Of a stretch of DNA of 64,000 nt, positions 39,721-49,142 are shown in pieces. The stretch spans positions 186,001 to 250,000 of the forward strand of contig JACKAB010000044.1 of NCBI GenBank assembly GCA_020635285.1, read 5' to 3'. Within the stretch, counting starts at the first letter, position 1, and each line of letters begins with the position of its first letter. The notes beneath the pieces were generated by a model, which saw only the letters and a program-made list of their open reading frames with translations, was not told where the DNA came from and made no database searches. This DNA is from Ignavibacteriales bacterium. Lineage in GTDB: Bacteria > Bacteroidota > Ignavibacteria > Ignavibacteriales > Melioribacteraceae. The position numbers and the translations under genes were made by a program.

Positions 39721-41117
39721 ATGAAGAAAATATTCACAATTTTAATACTTTCCTCGATACAACTTTTTGCGCAATGTCCAACTGACTATGCAGACAACAC
39801 TGCAGACATACAATGGGTTGATAACGGAGGAATACTAATTGATGGTCAGTGCCCACCAAATACTGGGGCATCATTAACTGGAAGAGCAGATATAGTATTC
39901 GCGTTTAATAATGCCCGTACAGTCGAGAATGGACAGATTGGGACTACAATTCCTGCGAATATGACTGTTACAGATCTTGCTGCAGATGATAATGCATGGG
40001 ATAATAAATCCAGTTCTGAAAAAGCTTTGATTCTGATGAACTTGGAACGAGTTGCTCGTGGAATTCCACCATTTCAAGAAGTTGATGCAAATGTAGTAAA
40101 TGTAGCGCAATCATATGCAGATTACCTCAGAACTAATAATCAATTTGAGCATAATCTGGATTGTAATAATGGCTCAAGTGGTACAAATGCCTGTAATGCT
40201 ATAGTAAGAATGGAAGAGAATGCAGCAATTAAAACACATCAGCAAGCCGCATGCAGATTTGAAAACCTAGCTGCAGTTTTTGCCCCAAGTATGGATTGTG
40301 CCCCACTTTTTCTCGAACAGGCTATATACAGTTGGATTTACAATGATACTGGACAGGGCAATGGTCATAGAAAGGCTTGTTTTTACAACATTCCCATTGC
40401 TAATGATGATTACAGTACAGCAGGTGCGGAGGGTCAAATAGGGATTGGAGTTTCTATTGGCCTTTATCAAGGTGCGGCTTATGGTATTGTAATGGTTTTC
40501 AATTTCTTCGATCCAGATGCATCATATAATCCAGCATTACCCGTTGAACTAACAGCTTTTACAGCAAATCTAAATAGTAACAAAGTTGAATTATTATGGC
40601 AAACAGCAACAGAAGTAAATAATTATGGCTTTGATGTTGAAAGACAAAAGAAAGAAGTTAGTAGTCAGAATTCAGTATGGGAAAAATTAGCATTTGTTGA
40701 AGGTCATGGAAATAGTAATTCTCCAAAGTCTTATTCATTTACTGATAACACTTCAAACGCTTCGGGGAAATTTTTATACAGACTTAAGCAAATAGATATT
40801 GATGGAACATTCGAATATTCAGATGCAGTTGAAATAAATCTTGGAGCTCCAAAAAGAATTTTGAGTTAGCTCAAAACTACCCTAATCCGTTTAACCCAAC
40901 AACTTCAATTAGCTATTCAATTCCTGAAGATGGATTTGTAACTTTAAATATTTATGATGTTTTAGGTAAACAAGTTGCTGTTTTGGAGAATGATTTCAAA
41001 CCAGCTGGTAATTATAAATATTCTTTTGATGCCACCAATTTTTCAAGCGGACTATATTTTTATACAATTAAATCCGGTAAATTTTTACAGACTAAGAAAA
41101 TGTTGTTGATGAAGTAA
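39721..41117 (+). CDS. CAP-domain protein with T9SS sorting signal (one frameshift)
   Basis: Signal peptide (IFTILILSSIQLFAQ), then a CAP/SCP-like domain: ALILMNLERVARGIPPFQEV, VNVAQSYADYLRTNNQFEHN, FENLAAVFA, and GNGHRKACFYN, which match the helix, HExxx-like and GH.R motifs of this family. A fibronectin-like module (LPVELTAFTANLNSNKVELL) and a type A sorting domain (ELAQNYPNPFNPTTSISYSI) follow. One A is missing near 40857, where PKKNFELAQ should read on. Extra cysteines (CPTDYA, GQCPPN, LDCNNG, AACRFE, MDCAP) suggest disulfides on the cell surface. Function unknown. Confidence 0.8.
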
Positions 41118-41142
41118 TTCTAAAAATAAATATTTTTAACTG

Positions 41143-41166
41143 GCCCGTACTTGTTACGGGCTTTTT
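41143..41166 (+). terminator. Intrinsic terminator after the CAP gene
   Basis: GCCCGTA and TACGGGC with a CTTGT loop, then five T. Lies between convergent genes. Confidence 0.85.
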
Positions 41167-41236
41167 ATTTATGTATATCTATCAATAAATCAATACAAGT
41201 CAATTCCAATTATTAATTCATAATAGGACTTAATAA

Positions 41237-42605
41237 TTACATTCCACCAAGGTTAGATAATACTGCTGATGCAAAACTTAGAACGAAAAAGAATCCGCAC
41301 ATATCTGTAACCGTTGTTAAAAGTGGACTTGAAACAAGAGCCGGATCTAAATTAAATCTCTTCAGAATTAAAGGAAGCATACCACCGAGTGCTACTGAGA
41401 CTATGGTATTAGCAGCTAGAGCACCTCCAACTACAAATCCTAAGTACGGATTACCTTTCCAGAAAAACGCTACACCGCCAAGAAGTAAGCCCAAAACTAC
41501 TCCATTAATAATTCCAATTTTAATCTCCTTTGATAGAACCCAAAATAACTCTCCAGGCTTTACTAAACCAAGTGAGAGTTCGCGCATGGAAACGGCAATG
41601 GCTTGATTTCCAGAACATCCACTCATATCACTAACCATTGGGAGAAAAACAGCAAGGGTAATAGCCGCAGACAGTGTATCTTGGTAAATAGCAATAACAC
41701 TTGCGGCAATAATATTTAAAATAATGTTTAGACTAAGCCATGAAAGTCTACGACCGGAACGAGAAAACAATGGCATGGTTCGGAATTCCTCTCCACCAAT
41801 AATACCGCTAATCCTTAAAAATGATCTCGTTTTTCTTTTACTTAATGCTTCCTCTATTGCATTTGGTAAAACTACTCCAACCAATCTATTTAGTTTATCA
41901 ACAACTGGAGCTCCGAAAAGATGTCTTTCCTCAAAAAAATCTTTGAGATCTTTAAGTGATGCATCATCTCGAACACTTAATGGTTTAGAAATCATTACTT
42001 CTGTTAACAAAGTTTTTTAGCGATGGAAAGAGCAAGTCGTGCATTCGTAGCACACCAACAAGTTTTTCGTGATGATCGACAACATAAAAATATAAGACAT
42101 GATAATCCAAGTACTCACTTCTATTTTTTTGCATATCATCCAAAACATCTTGAATTGTATGATCAATTTTATAAGCCAGAAACTCAGAAATCATTAGTCC
42201 GCCTGCACAATCCGGCTCATACTCCAACATCATTCTAGCATCATCCGCATCTTTTCTGCTGGTCATTTTAGCAAGAATAGCTTCACTAATATCGTCATCC
42301 ATTTCTCCCAAAACATCAACAAGGTGATCACTTGACAACTCTTCCATAATTGCTGCCGCTTGATCAGAGGGCATATCTTCGACCAGATCCGCAGCTTGTT
42401 CATCAGGAATGTCTTCTATAACATCTGCTGCGTCTTCCGGGCTAAGAAGACTAAAAAGATTAATTTGTTCCTCTTCAGTAAGTCTGGAAATTGATCTAGC
42501 GGTTTCGGAGGAACTTAAGGTTTCAATAAAATTATTTAGTTCAAACGAATTCCCGTTCGCAATAAGTTCACTTATTTTCTCCCATGGAGTATTAACGTCA
42601 ATCAT
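41237..42605 (-). CDS. mgtE: Magnesium transporter MgtE (one frameshift)
   Basis: Mg2+ channel of the inner membrane. N-terminal superhelical domain (SPEDAADVIEDIPDEQAADLVEDM and similar helical repeats), a CBS pair (EYEPDCAGGLMISEFLAYK, YFYVVDHHEKLVGVLRM, ISKPLSVRDDASLKDL), and a five-helix pore with the P-x-x-x-D type FLPMVSDMSGCSGNQA motif and GGMLPLILKRFNLDPAL. An extra T in the T6 run at 42013-42018 breaks the frame between SLKTL and LTEVMI. I chose the ATG at 42605 because AGAGG precedes it; about 455 residues. Mg2+ is expected to close the pore through the N and CBS domains. Confidence 0.93.
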
Positions 42606-42694
42606 AATAAAGCCTCTTGGAATTGTTTTCGCACTCAAGAATTGAGTCAAATATTAGTCGCAAAAAATTGTGGATGTTTAACATAGCAAATAAA

Positions 42695-42729
42695 ATTATT
42701 CACTCAAAGCAATTGAGTTGCTGAATAAT
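42695..42729. repeat. Palindrome upstream of mgtE
   Basis: ATTATTCA pairs with TGAATAAT, and inside CTCAA pairs with TTGAG around AGCAA; TTGC is left unpaired. It lies about 90 bases upstream of mgtE, in the gap to the barrel gene. It could be a leader hairpin, a terminator of the upstream gene, or an operator. Confidence 0.45.
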
Positions 42730-42901
42730 GCAAATACAATATTTGTAATTTACAAAGCCCGTTTAACAGCCAGCTTTATACTTTAATATAATTTATCATT
42801 CTAGCAACTTTCTGCCCGCCTTTTAGGGAAGGTAATTCTACCATATTTTTAGCGCGAAACCAGATCTTTTTAAAAGAAAAGTCAAAAAGAAAAATTTTAT
42901 G

Positions 42902-43539
42902 CTACAAATAAATCCCCACTCTAATATCAAAAAGAATTTGAAGTTATTTCTACATTTTCATTTTTATATAAATTTGTAATATCTAAATCATAAACAAACT
43001 CTGCGAGTAATTTTAGATTTGCAAATTTAACATCCGTTCCTAATCCAAATTTAACTCCAAATTTATTTTTATTAAAATTGTCATAACTTGATAGATCCCC
43101 AAAATTTGTAGTTTTCCCAACTTCAAAATCAATTCGTGGTCCTAGCAATAAATAGGGGCTAAAAACGCCTAAATCTACTTTTGGTTTTGCCAATATTGAA
43201 AAGTTTAAATAATTAATCCCCAGTTTCCACAATACTGTTCCAACTCCTCAGGGCTTTCCATAGTACTTATTATGGTATTTTCTTCCATTCCTTTTGAACA
43301 AAATTTAATTCAGTGAGAAAACTCATAAACTGCAGATTAAAAAAATCAACAAATATTCCAGCGTTAAATCCTAATTTGCTATCTGAATTAAAATCAGTAA
43401 TAGGAGTTAAATTAGAGTAATTCCAATCTTGATTAGCAAAAGTGCCGCCAATTTTAATTCCATAGCCATTTATTATTTGTGAATATGAAATTGAAGTTAC
43501 TGCAAAAAATAAAACTAGAATAAAAAATATTTTCTTCAT
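42902..43539 (-). CDS. PorT-like outer-membrane beta-barrel protein (several frameshifts)
   Basis: Signal peptide (FFILVLFFAVTSISYSQ), then alternating amphipathic strands: YGIKIGGTFANQDW, KLGFNAGIFVDFFN, FMSFLTELNFVQKEW, INYLNFSILAKPKVDL, PYLLLGPRIDFEVG, KFGVKFGLGTDVKF, LLAEFVYDLDI, and a last strand that reads SFDIRVGIYL if a break near 42930 is corrected. Breaks also lie in 43210-43275. About 205 residues, as for PorT-family (outer membrane beta-barrel) proteins of Bacteroidota. Not specific enough to say which function. Confidence 0.7.
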
Positions 43540-43736
43540 AAAAAATGCCCAAGATTTATTTTTGAATAATGAACTTTTCCAACTTGCTAAAATTACAGAA
43601 TCTTATTTTGAATTTATCATCGATTAAATAAAATAAATTAAAATCTATTTTATTCTCAGTATGATTTTTAATAAATACTTAACTATATTTGCTAAAATTT
43701 GAAAAGATAAATTTTTTTAAATATAAAGAGGTGGAG

Positions 43737-44714
43737 ATGAAAAAAAATTGGAATCCTATTTGGTCAAGAAAATACTTTCCCGCAAGCTTTTGTTGATAGA
43801 GTAAACTCGAAAAAAGAAAGAGGAATTATCGCAGAACTTGCACAAGTGAACGTTGTTGAGCAGGGCAAACCAACTCAGTATGATGTTTTAATCGATCGAA
43901 TTTCTCAAGACATTCCTTTTTACAGAGCATACTTAAAAAATGCGGCTCTCGGCGGAACTGCGGTTATCAATAATCCATTTTGGTGGAGTGCTGATGATAA
44001 ATTTTTCAACAATGCGATCGCAACTAAAATTGGAGTAGCGGTTCCGAAAACTGTTATACTTCCATCAAATCAGCATCCACCGGATACAAATGCAAACTCG
44101 ATGAGAAATTTAGAGTATCCATTGGACTGGGAATACATTTTTAATTACGTCGGTTTCCCGGCGTTTTTCAAACCCTTTGCCGGCGGGGATGGAAGAATGT
44201 TTATAATCCACAAAATAAAAATGAATTTTTCAGGGATTACCATGATACTGGAACTTTAGTAATGCTGCTCCAGGAAGCTATTGATTTTACTGAGTATTTT
44301 AGATGTTACTGTTTGGATAGACGTGAAGTTAGAATTATGCAATACGATCCAAAGCAGCCTCATCACTTAAGATATGTGCAAAACCCAAAACCAATTGAGG
44401 CAAAGCTATTACAGAAAATTGAGGAAGGCGTTCTCAAAATTAATAACGCACTCGGTTATGATTTTAATACTGTGGAATTTGCAATTAGAGATGGAGTGCC
44501 TTATGCAATTGACTTTGGCAATCCTGCACCAGATGCAGATATCAATTCTGTTGGAGAAGAAAATTTTGAATGGGTGGTAGAAGCAGCTGCCAACATGGCT
44601 ATTCACCGAGCTAAGAAACATAAGAAGGGCGAAAATAATTTAACCTGGGGCGATTTTGTTTCTTCATTTTCAACTAACCAAAAATTGAAATCAAATAAAA
44701 AGAGAAATAAGTGA
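43737..44714 (+). CDS. ATP-grasp domain protein (two frameshifts)
   Basis: Start ATG 43737 after GAGGTGGAG; the A8 run right after it breaks the frame (MKKIGILFGQENTFPQAFVD is the intended reading). A second break lies near 44190. Pre-ATP-grasp region (YDVLIDRISQDIPFY), then the ATP-grasp fold: GFPAFFKPFAGGG as the phosphate loop, VMLLQEAIDFTEYFRCY, and the metal site EFAIRDGVPYAIDFGNPAPD with Glu and Asn. RimK-like ATP-grasp enzymes join carboxylates to amines through acyl phosphates. It is six bases from a GCS2 ligase gene. Confidence 0.85.
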
Positions 44715-44720
44715 GGCAAT

Positions 44721-45835
44721 ATGCTTTCAGATAAAATTTTCACAATGGGGATTGAAGAAGAGTTTCAAATTATAGATCCTGAAACACGTGAGTTAAGATC
44801 AAGAGTGGAGCAGATCTTAAAAGGTGGAACTATTCACCTTAGAGAAAAAATTAAGGCAGAGCTTCATCAGTCGGTTGTGGAAACTGGTTCTAAAATTTGC
44901 CACAATATAAAAGAGGCAAAGCAAGAAGTTTTTATGTTAAGATCTCAACTAGCCGAGCTTGCTGAAAAAGAGGGATTAAAAATTGCCGCTTCCGGAACTC
45001 ATCCTTTTTCAAAATGGGAAGATCAAGAAATTACAAATCACCCAAGGTACGAAGGCGTTGTGCAAGATATGCAGCAAGTTGCGCGTGCAAATTTAATTTT
45101 TGGTCTGCACGTTCACATAGGTGTTGATGATAAAGAATTAGCAATTCATATAATGAATGCAGCTAGGTATTTTCTTCCTCACTTATTTGCACTATCTACC
45201 AATTCGCCTTTCTGGAAAGGACGAAACACAGGCTTAAAATCTTATAGAGCAAAAATATTCGATAGATTTCCAAGAACTGGAATCCCTGATTATTTTTCTA
45301 GTCATGGTGAATTTCAATCCTATGTTGCAACGCTTCAAAAAACGCATTGTATTGAAGACGCTAGTAAAATTTGGTGGGATATTCGTCCTCATCCAAAATA
45401 CCCAACTTTAGAATTTAGAATATGTGATTTGCCAATGACGGTTGATGAAACAATTGCGCTTGCGGCTTTGTGCCAAGCAATAGTTGCAAAACTTTATAAA
45501 CTGATTAGTCAAAATTTAGGATTTAGACTTTATAGAAGAGTTTACATTAATGAAAACAAATGGCGCGCAAGCCGTTATGGAATTAGTGGAAAACTAATTG
45601 ATTTTGGAAAACAAATTGAAGTTGAGACTCCAGTTTTAATAAATGAGTTATTGGATTTTGTTGATGATGTTGTAGATGTTTTGGATATGCGTGAAGAAAT
45701 TTCCTATATCAGAGAGATTATTAAAAAACGGAACGGGCGCTGATAAACAAGTTGCGGTTTGGGAAAAAAACTCAAGATTTAAATTCAGTTGTTGATATGA
45801 TTGTTTCCGAAACTTATAAAGGATTAAGTTATTAA
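44721..45835 (+). CDS. Carboxylate-amine ligase, GCS2/YbdK family (two 3' frameshifts)
   Basis: Glutamate-cysteine-ligase-like enzyme. MGIEEEFQIIDPETRELR is the glutamate/ATP motif at the N-terminus; HQSVVETGSKIC, FGLHVHIGVDD, and KIWWDIRPHPKYPTLEFRICD are the conserved core. The C-terminus is broken in the A6 run near 45727 and the A7 run near 45760; correction gives NGTGADKQVAVWEK and SVVDMIVSETYKGLSY, ending at 45835, about 370 residues. YbdK is a weak gamma-glutamylcysteine ligase in vitro. Lying between two ATP-grasp genes, it more likely makes a dedicated peptide-like metabolite. Confidence 0.88.
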
Positions 45836-45861
45836 TAACGATCGAATCTCCGAAATGTTTT

Positions 45862-45944
45862 GTCATTGAGAACTCCGATGTTTTTATCGGAGTGAAGCAA
45901 TCCCTTTATACAGATTGCTTCGGATAAAAATTTCTCGCAATGAC
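45862..45944. repeat. Dispersed intergenic palindromic repeat, copy 3
   Basis: GTCATTGAGAACTCCGATG at one end, TCTCGCAATGAC at the other, with GAAGCAATCCC and GATTGCTTCGG arms between; the copy at 1330-1418 is very similar, including the TTTTTATCGGAGTGAAGCAATCC core. It separates the GCS2 gene from the second ATP-grasp-like gene, so those two are less likely to share one uninterrupted mRNA. Confidence 0.75.
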
Positions 45945-45974
45945 GCCAATTTTATATAAAAGAAAAAAAAAATT

Positions 45975-47153
45975 ATGATACGAGAAATTAGAGAAAAATA
46001 TAATTCATTATACAAAGAAGAAGATTACAAAAATTTCATTCAGGATATAAACAATTCAACAGGTAATAGATTAGATTTTAGAATCTCTGAAACTCCCTTG
46101 TTTATTGATGAAAACCTACGTGATCAATTAATTAAAGCCAGTGATGAAATAATTCAACAAATTAAAAATAAAAATGTTTTAGAAAAATCTCATAAAGCAA
46201 TTCCTCCCAATTTATTTGTCCCTAATGAGAGCGAGCATCCAATATTTTTGCAAATTGATTTTGGTATTGCTCAAACTTCAAAGGGAGAAATAATTCCACA
46301 GCTTATTGAGCTTCAGGGATTTCCATCACTATATGCTTATCAAATTTTTCTTGATGAAAAAGTTAGAGAGCATTTTTATATTCCTAAAAATTTCACCACA
46401 TATTATAATGGTTATGATTTTAAAAGTTATGTTGATCTTTTTAAACAAACTCTTCTCGGGAGGTGTGATCCGGAAAATGTTATACTTTTAGAGATTGAAC
46501 CGGAGAAACAAAAAACTAAAATTGATTTTTATTTAACTGAGAAATACACAAATGTAAAATCGATTTGCATAAGTGAAATTATTAAGCGCAATAAGAAATT
46601 ATTCTATATAAAGGACGGTAAGGAAATTCCAATTGACAGAATTTACAATAGAGTAATTTTTGATGAATTAATTAAAAAGGCAACTAAGTATAATTTTGAT
46701 TTTAAAGATGAACTTGATGTTGAATGGGTAGGTCACCCGAATTGGTTTTATAGAATTAGTAAATTCAGTTTACCGGAAATTAAAAGTAAGTATAGCCCGC
46801 AATGTTTTTATTTATCGGACTTAAACAAGTATCCTAATGATTTAGAAAATTATGTTTTAAAGCCTCTTTTTTCTTTTGCCGGTTCCGGAGTTGTAATTGA
46901 TGTAACAAAGGAATTGTTAAATTCAATTAAAGATAAAGAGAATTTCATTCTTCAAAGAAAGGTTGAATACTTCCCCTTGATTGAAACACCGGAGGGCAAA
47001 TCAAAAGCTGAAATTAGGATGATGTTCATTTGGAATGAAAAACCAATACTTGTTAATAATTTACTTCGTACCAGCAAAGGTAAAATGATGGGAGTTGATT
47101 TCAATAAAAATCAAACATGGATTGGCTCAAATACGGTTTATCATCCTGAATAA
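45975..47153 (+). CDS. ATP-grasp-like protein, unrecognised subfamily
   Basis: A 392-residue soluble protein, intact. The C-terminal half has ATP-grasp features: YVLKPLFSFAGSGVVIDVT as lysine plus glycine-rich loop, ENFILQRKVEYFPLI, and AEIRMMFIWNEKPILVNNL with a late SKGKMMGVDFNKNQTW. The middle (IPIDRIYNRVIFDELI) resembles the hinge of glutathionylspermidine-synthase-like ATP-grasps. The N-terminal part has IFLQIDFGIAQTSKGEI and ELQGFPSLYAYQ. I infer a ligase working with the two upstream genes; no product can be named. Confidence 0.7.
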   Translation: MIREIREKYNSLYKEEDYKNFIQDINNSTGNRLDFRISETPLFIDENLRDQLIKASDEIIQQIKNKNVLEKSHKAIPPNLFVPNESEHPIFLQIDFGIAQTSKGEIIPQLIELQGFPSLYAYQIFLDEKVREHFYIPKNFTTYYNGYDFKSYVDLFKQTLLGRCDPENVILLEIEPEKQKTKIDFYLTEKYTNVKSICISEIIKRNKKLFYIKDGKEIPIDRIYNRVIFDELIKKATKYNFDFKDELDVEWVGHPNWFYRISKFSLPEIKSKYSPQCFYLSDLNKYPNDLENYVLKPLFSFAGSGVVIDVTKELLNSIKDKENFILQRKVEYFPLIETPEGKSKAEIRMMFIWNEKPILVNNLLRTSKGKMMGVDFNKNQTWIGSNTVYHPE

Positions 47154-47164
47154 AGTAAAATTAA

Positions 47165-47197
47165 AAACTTCGGAGATTTTATAAATCCCCGAGGTTT
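47165..47197. terminator. Two-way terminator hairpin between convergent genes
   Basis: AAACTTCGG pairs with CCGAGGTTT (one G-T pair), and inside GATTT pairs with AAATC. It lies 12 bases after the ATP-grasp-like stop and about 60 bases from the M48 gene end. No long T run on either side. Confidence 0.5.
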
Positions 47198-47255
47198 ACT
47201 CGAAACGAAAAATGTATTTATAGAGGAATTTATATTTTTATAATTTTCTGACTTC

Positions 47256-48077
47256 TTATTTTATCAATCCGGCTGGAACGCCATTTGGGTAAACCTTCCG
47301 AATTTCTAATTTAATTTTTTCAACTCTGTTGTCGGGATTTGGATGAGTACTGAAAAACTCAGACTGACTTCTACCTCCGCTTGCTTCCGCCAAAATTTGC
47401 ATTACCCCGATTAAAGCAGTTGGATCGTATCCAGATTTAGACATAAAATCAACACCAATTTTATCAGATTCTAATTCATCATCTCTGCCGAATTTCATGT
47501 TTACTAATTGACCAATATATTGCGCCGCTTGTGCAGAAGTTCCAGATGGATCGCTTGCGACAAGAACTCCTTGTAAAATTCCTTGGGTAAGATTCGACTT
47601 TGCCATTTGTTGAGCCGAGTGACGTGCGACTACATGACCAATTTCATGACCAAGCACTCCTGCTAACTGTGCTTCAGTTTTTAATTTCCCAAATAACGCC
47701 GCTGTTATAAAAATTTGTCCGCCTGGCAAAGCAAAGGCATTAATTGTTTCTCTATCATTTAATAAATGAAAATCAAATTGATATTCTGTTTCCGCAGCTT
47801 TTGTATTACGAACTAGTTTAAGCCCAATATTATCAACCATATCTTGATATTCTTGATTTGGATAAAGTCCACCGTACTGCTGAATCATTTCAGGAGCAGC
47901 TTGTAATCCCAATGCAATTTCTTGTCTGGGTGTCATACTAATATATTGTTCCTCACCGGTTACGGGATTATATTCTTTTGATCCCAAATAAGATATCAGA
48001 GAAAAGCCAATAAAAACAAGCGCAATGATTAATCTTGTTTTTCCAAAACTTCTGCTGTTTCCAGTTCCGCCAATCAT
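47256..48077 (-). CDS. M48-family metalloprotease
   Basis: 273 residues: an N-terminal membrane or signal segment (LIIALVFIGFSLISYLG), the M48 domain with the zinc motif HEIGHVVARH and the downstream ligand in DELESDKIGVDFMSKSG, and FALPGGQIFITAALF before it. The end has FFSTHPNPDNRVEKI, the HP.P..R motif of LoiP/BepA-type envelope proteases. It likely clears misfolded envelope proteins. Start at 48077. The next gene upstream ends 18 bases away, so the two probably form an operon. Confidence 0.92.
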   Translation of the reverse strand: MIGGTGNSRSFGKTRLIIALVFIGFSLISYLGSKEYNPVTGEEQYISMTPRQEIALGLQAAPEMIQQYGGLYPNQEYQDMVDNIGLKLVRNTKAAETEYQFDFHLLNDRETINAFALPGGQIFITAALFGKLKTEAQLAGVLGHEIGHVVARHSAQQMAKSNLTQGILQGVLVASDPSGTSAQAAQYIGQLVNMKFGRDDELESDKIGVDFMSKSGYDPTALIGVMQILAEASGGRSQSEFFSTHPNPDNRVEKIKLEIRKVYPNGVPAGLIK

Positions 48078-48095
48078 TTAAATCTCCAAAAATAA

Positions 48096-48587
48096 TTATT
48101 CAACAGGTTCAAATTCTTCAACTTCTAAAAGCTCATATATTCCGCCGGCAACGGCACCAAATAAAATATGACTTAAAACAAAAGGCCAGCTGCTAAGAGC
48201 AAAAAACCATGGAAAGAAATAACTTAAAGAATAGAAATTGATCAAATAAATTGCCAATCCAAAAAATGCTCCACCAAAAATTCCAACCAACATTCCATAT
48301 TTATGCAAAATAAATGCAATTAAAAAAGTGAACGATAAAGACAAGACTAAATTTGTAATGAGTGAAATCATTAGTGAGCCTAAATCGTAAGTTGCAGGCG
48401 GAGCTAAAACTGATTCACCTAAAAATATTGATGCAAATAGTCTAATTATAACCCACATATTTCCGCCAAGTAAAACAGGAACCACAAAAATATTTAAAAG
48501 ATAAAATACAAGACTCGCAATTAAACCAGCCCAAAATGCTGCGCTCCAATCAACAACTTGTCTCATTTTTCTCGGCATTTTTTTCAT
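48096..48587 (-). CDS. Membrane protein of unknown function
   Basis: 163 residues with four predicted membrane segments (AAFWAGLIASLVFYLLNIFV; SLMISLITNLVLSLSFTFLI; LVGIFGGAFFGLAIYLINFY; FVLSHILFGAVAGGIYELL) and an acidic C-terminal tail. No catalytic motif is visible. Upstream of and probably co-transcribed with the M48 protease, it may take part in membrane quality control, by position only. Confidence 0.7.
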   Translation of the reverse strand: MKKMPRKMRQVVDWSAAFWAGLIASLVFYLLNIFVVPVLLGGNMWVIIRLFASIFLGESVLAPPATYDLGSLMISLITNLVLSLSFTFLIAFILHKYGMLVGIFGGAFFGLAIYLINFYSLSYFFPWFFALSSWPFVLSHILFGAVAGGIYELLEVEEFEPVE

Positions 48588-48770
48588 TACTTATTCCTAT
48601 CTTTAATTTTATATAAAAATAAAATACAAATTAAAAAAATCAAACATTATTTTTATTATTTTAACTAAATTCTTAAATAAATTATATCGGTAAAACAAAG
48701 TTTAGATTTATAGAATTTTGTTAAATTTAGCAATTGAATATATTAGATAATATAAAACGGGGAAAAATTT

Positions 48771-49131
48771 ATGAAAAAAAAATGGAACGGCAACTGCCGA
48801 TACTCTTGGCGGTTTGAAAGAGATTCGTGAAATCATTTTTGGTGAAGCTTTAGATCAACTTCAAAAACAAATTGATGATCTTAAAAGTGAAAATTCTACA
48901 TTACTTGAACAATTGAGAAATCATGAAAATAATTCATCTAAAACATTTTCTGAATTGAAAGCCAAACATGAATCAGAAATTAATAAAACTAAATGAGAGA
49001 TTATTGATAAGCTGAAAAATGAATTAGAATCTAAGATAAAAGAATTAAACTTATCTAAACTTGGTAAAAACCAAATTGGGCAAGCTTTTATTGAGTGGGG
49101 AACCAAAGTTAAACAAGATGATAATTCTTAA
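48771..49131 (+). CDS. Coiled-coil protein, first gene of the GTPase/sigma-54 operon (frameshift and in-frame TGA)
   Basis: Intended start ATG 48771; the A9 run right after it breaks the frame, then NGTATADTLGGLKEIREIIFG and a long coiled coil (about residues 25-85) follow. An in-frame TGA at 48994-48996 interrupts NKTK and EIIDKLKNELESKIKELNL; the frame then runs on to GKNQIGQAFIEWGTKVKQ and the stop at 49129-49131. About 118 residues if read through. The continued heptads on both sides argue that the TGA is a base error, though a true early stop cannot be excluded. Ends 11 bases before the BON/OmpA gene. Confidence 0.6.
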
Positions 49132-49142
49132 GGTTTTGTTTA

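Noticed and set aside
41403..42645. Several plus-strand frames of 67-98 codons opposite mgtE
   Set aside because: They are mirror frames of the well-supported mgtE gene and have no motifs or ribosome sites.
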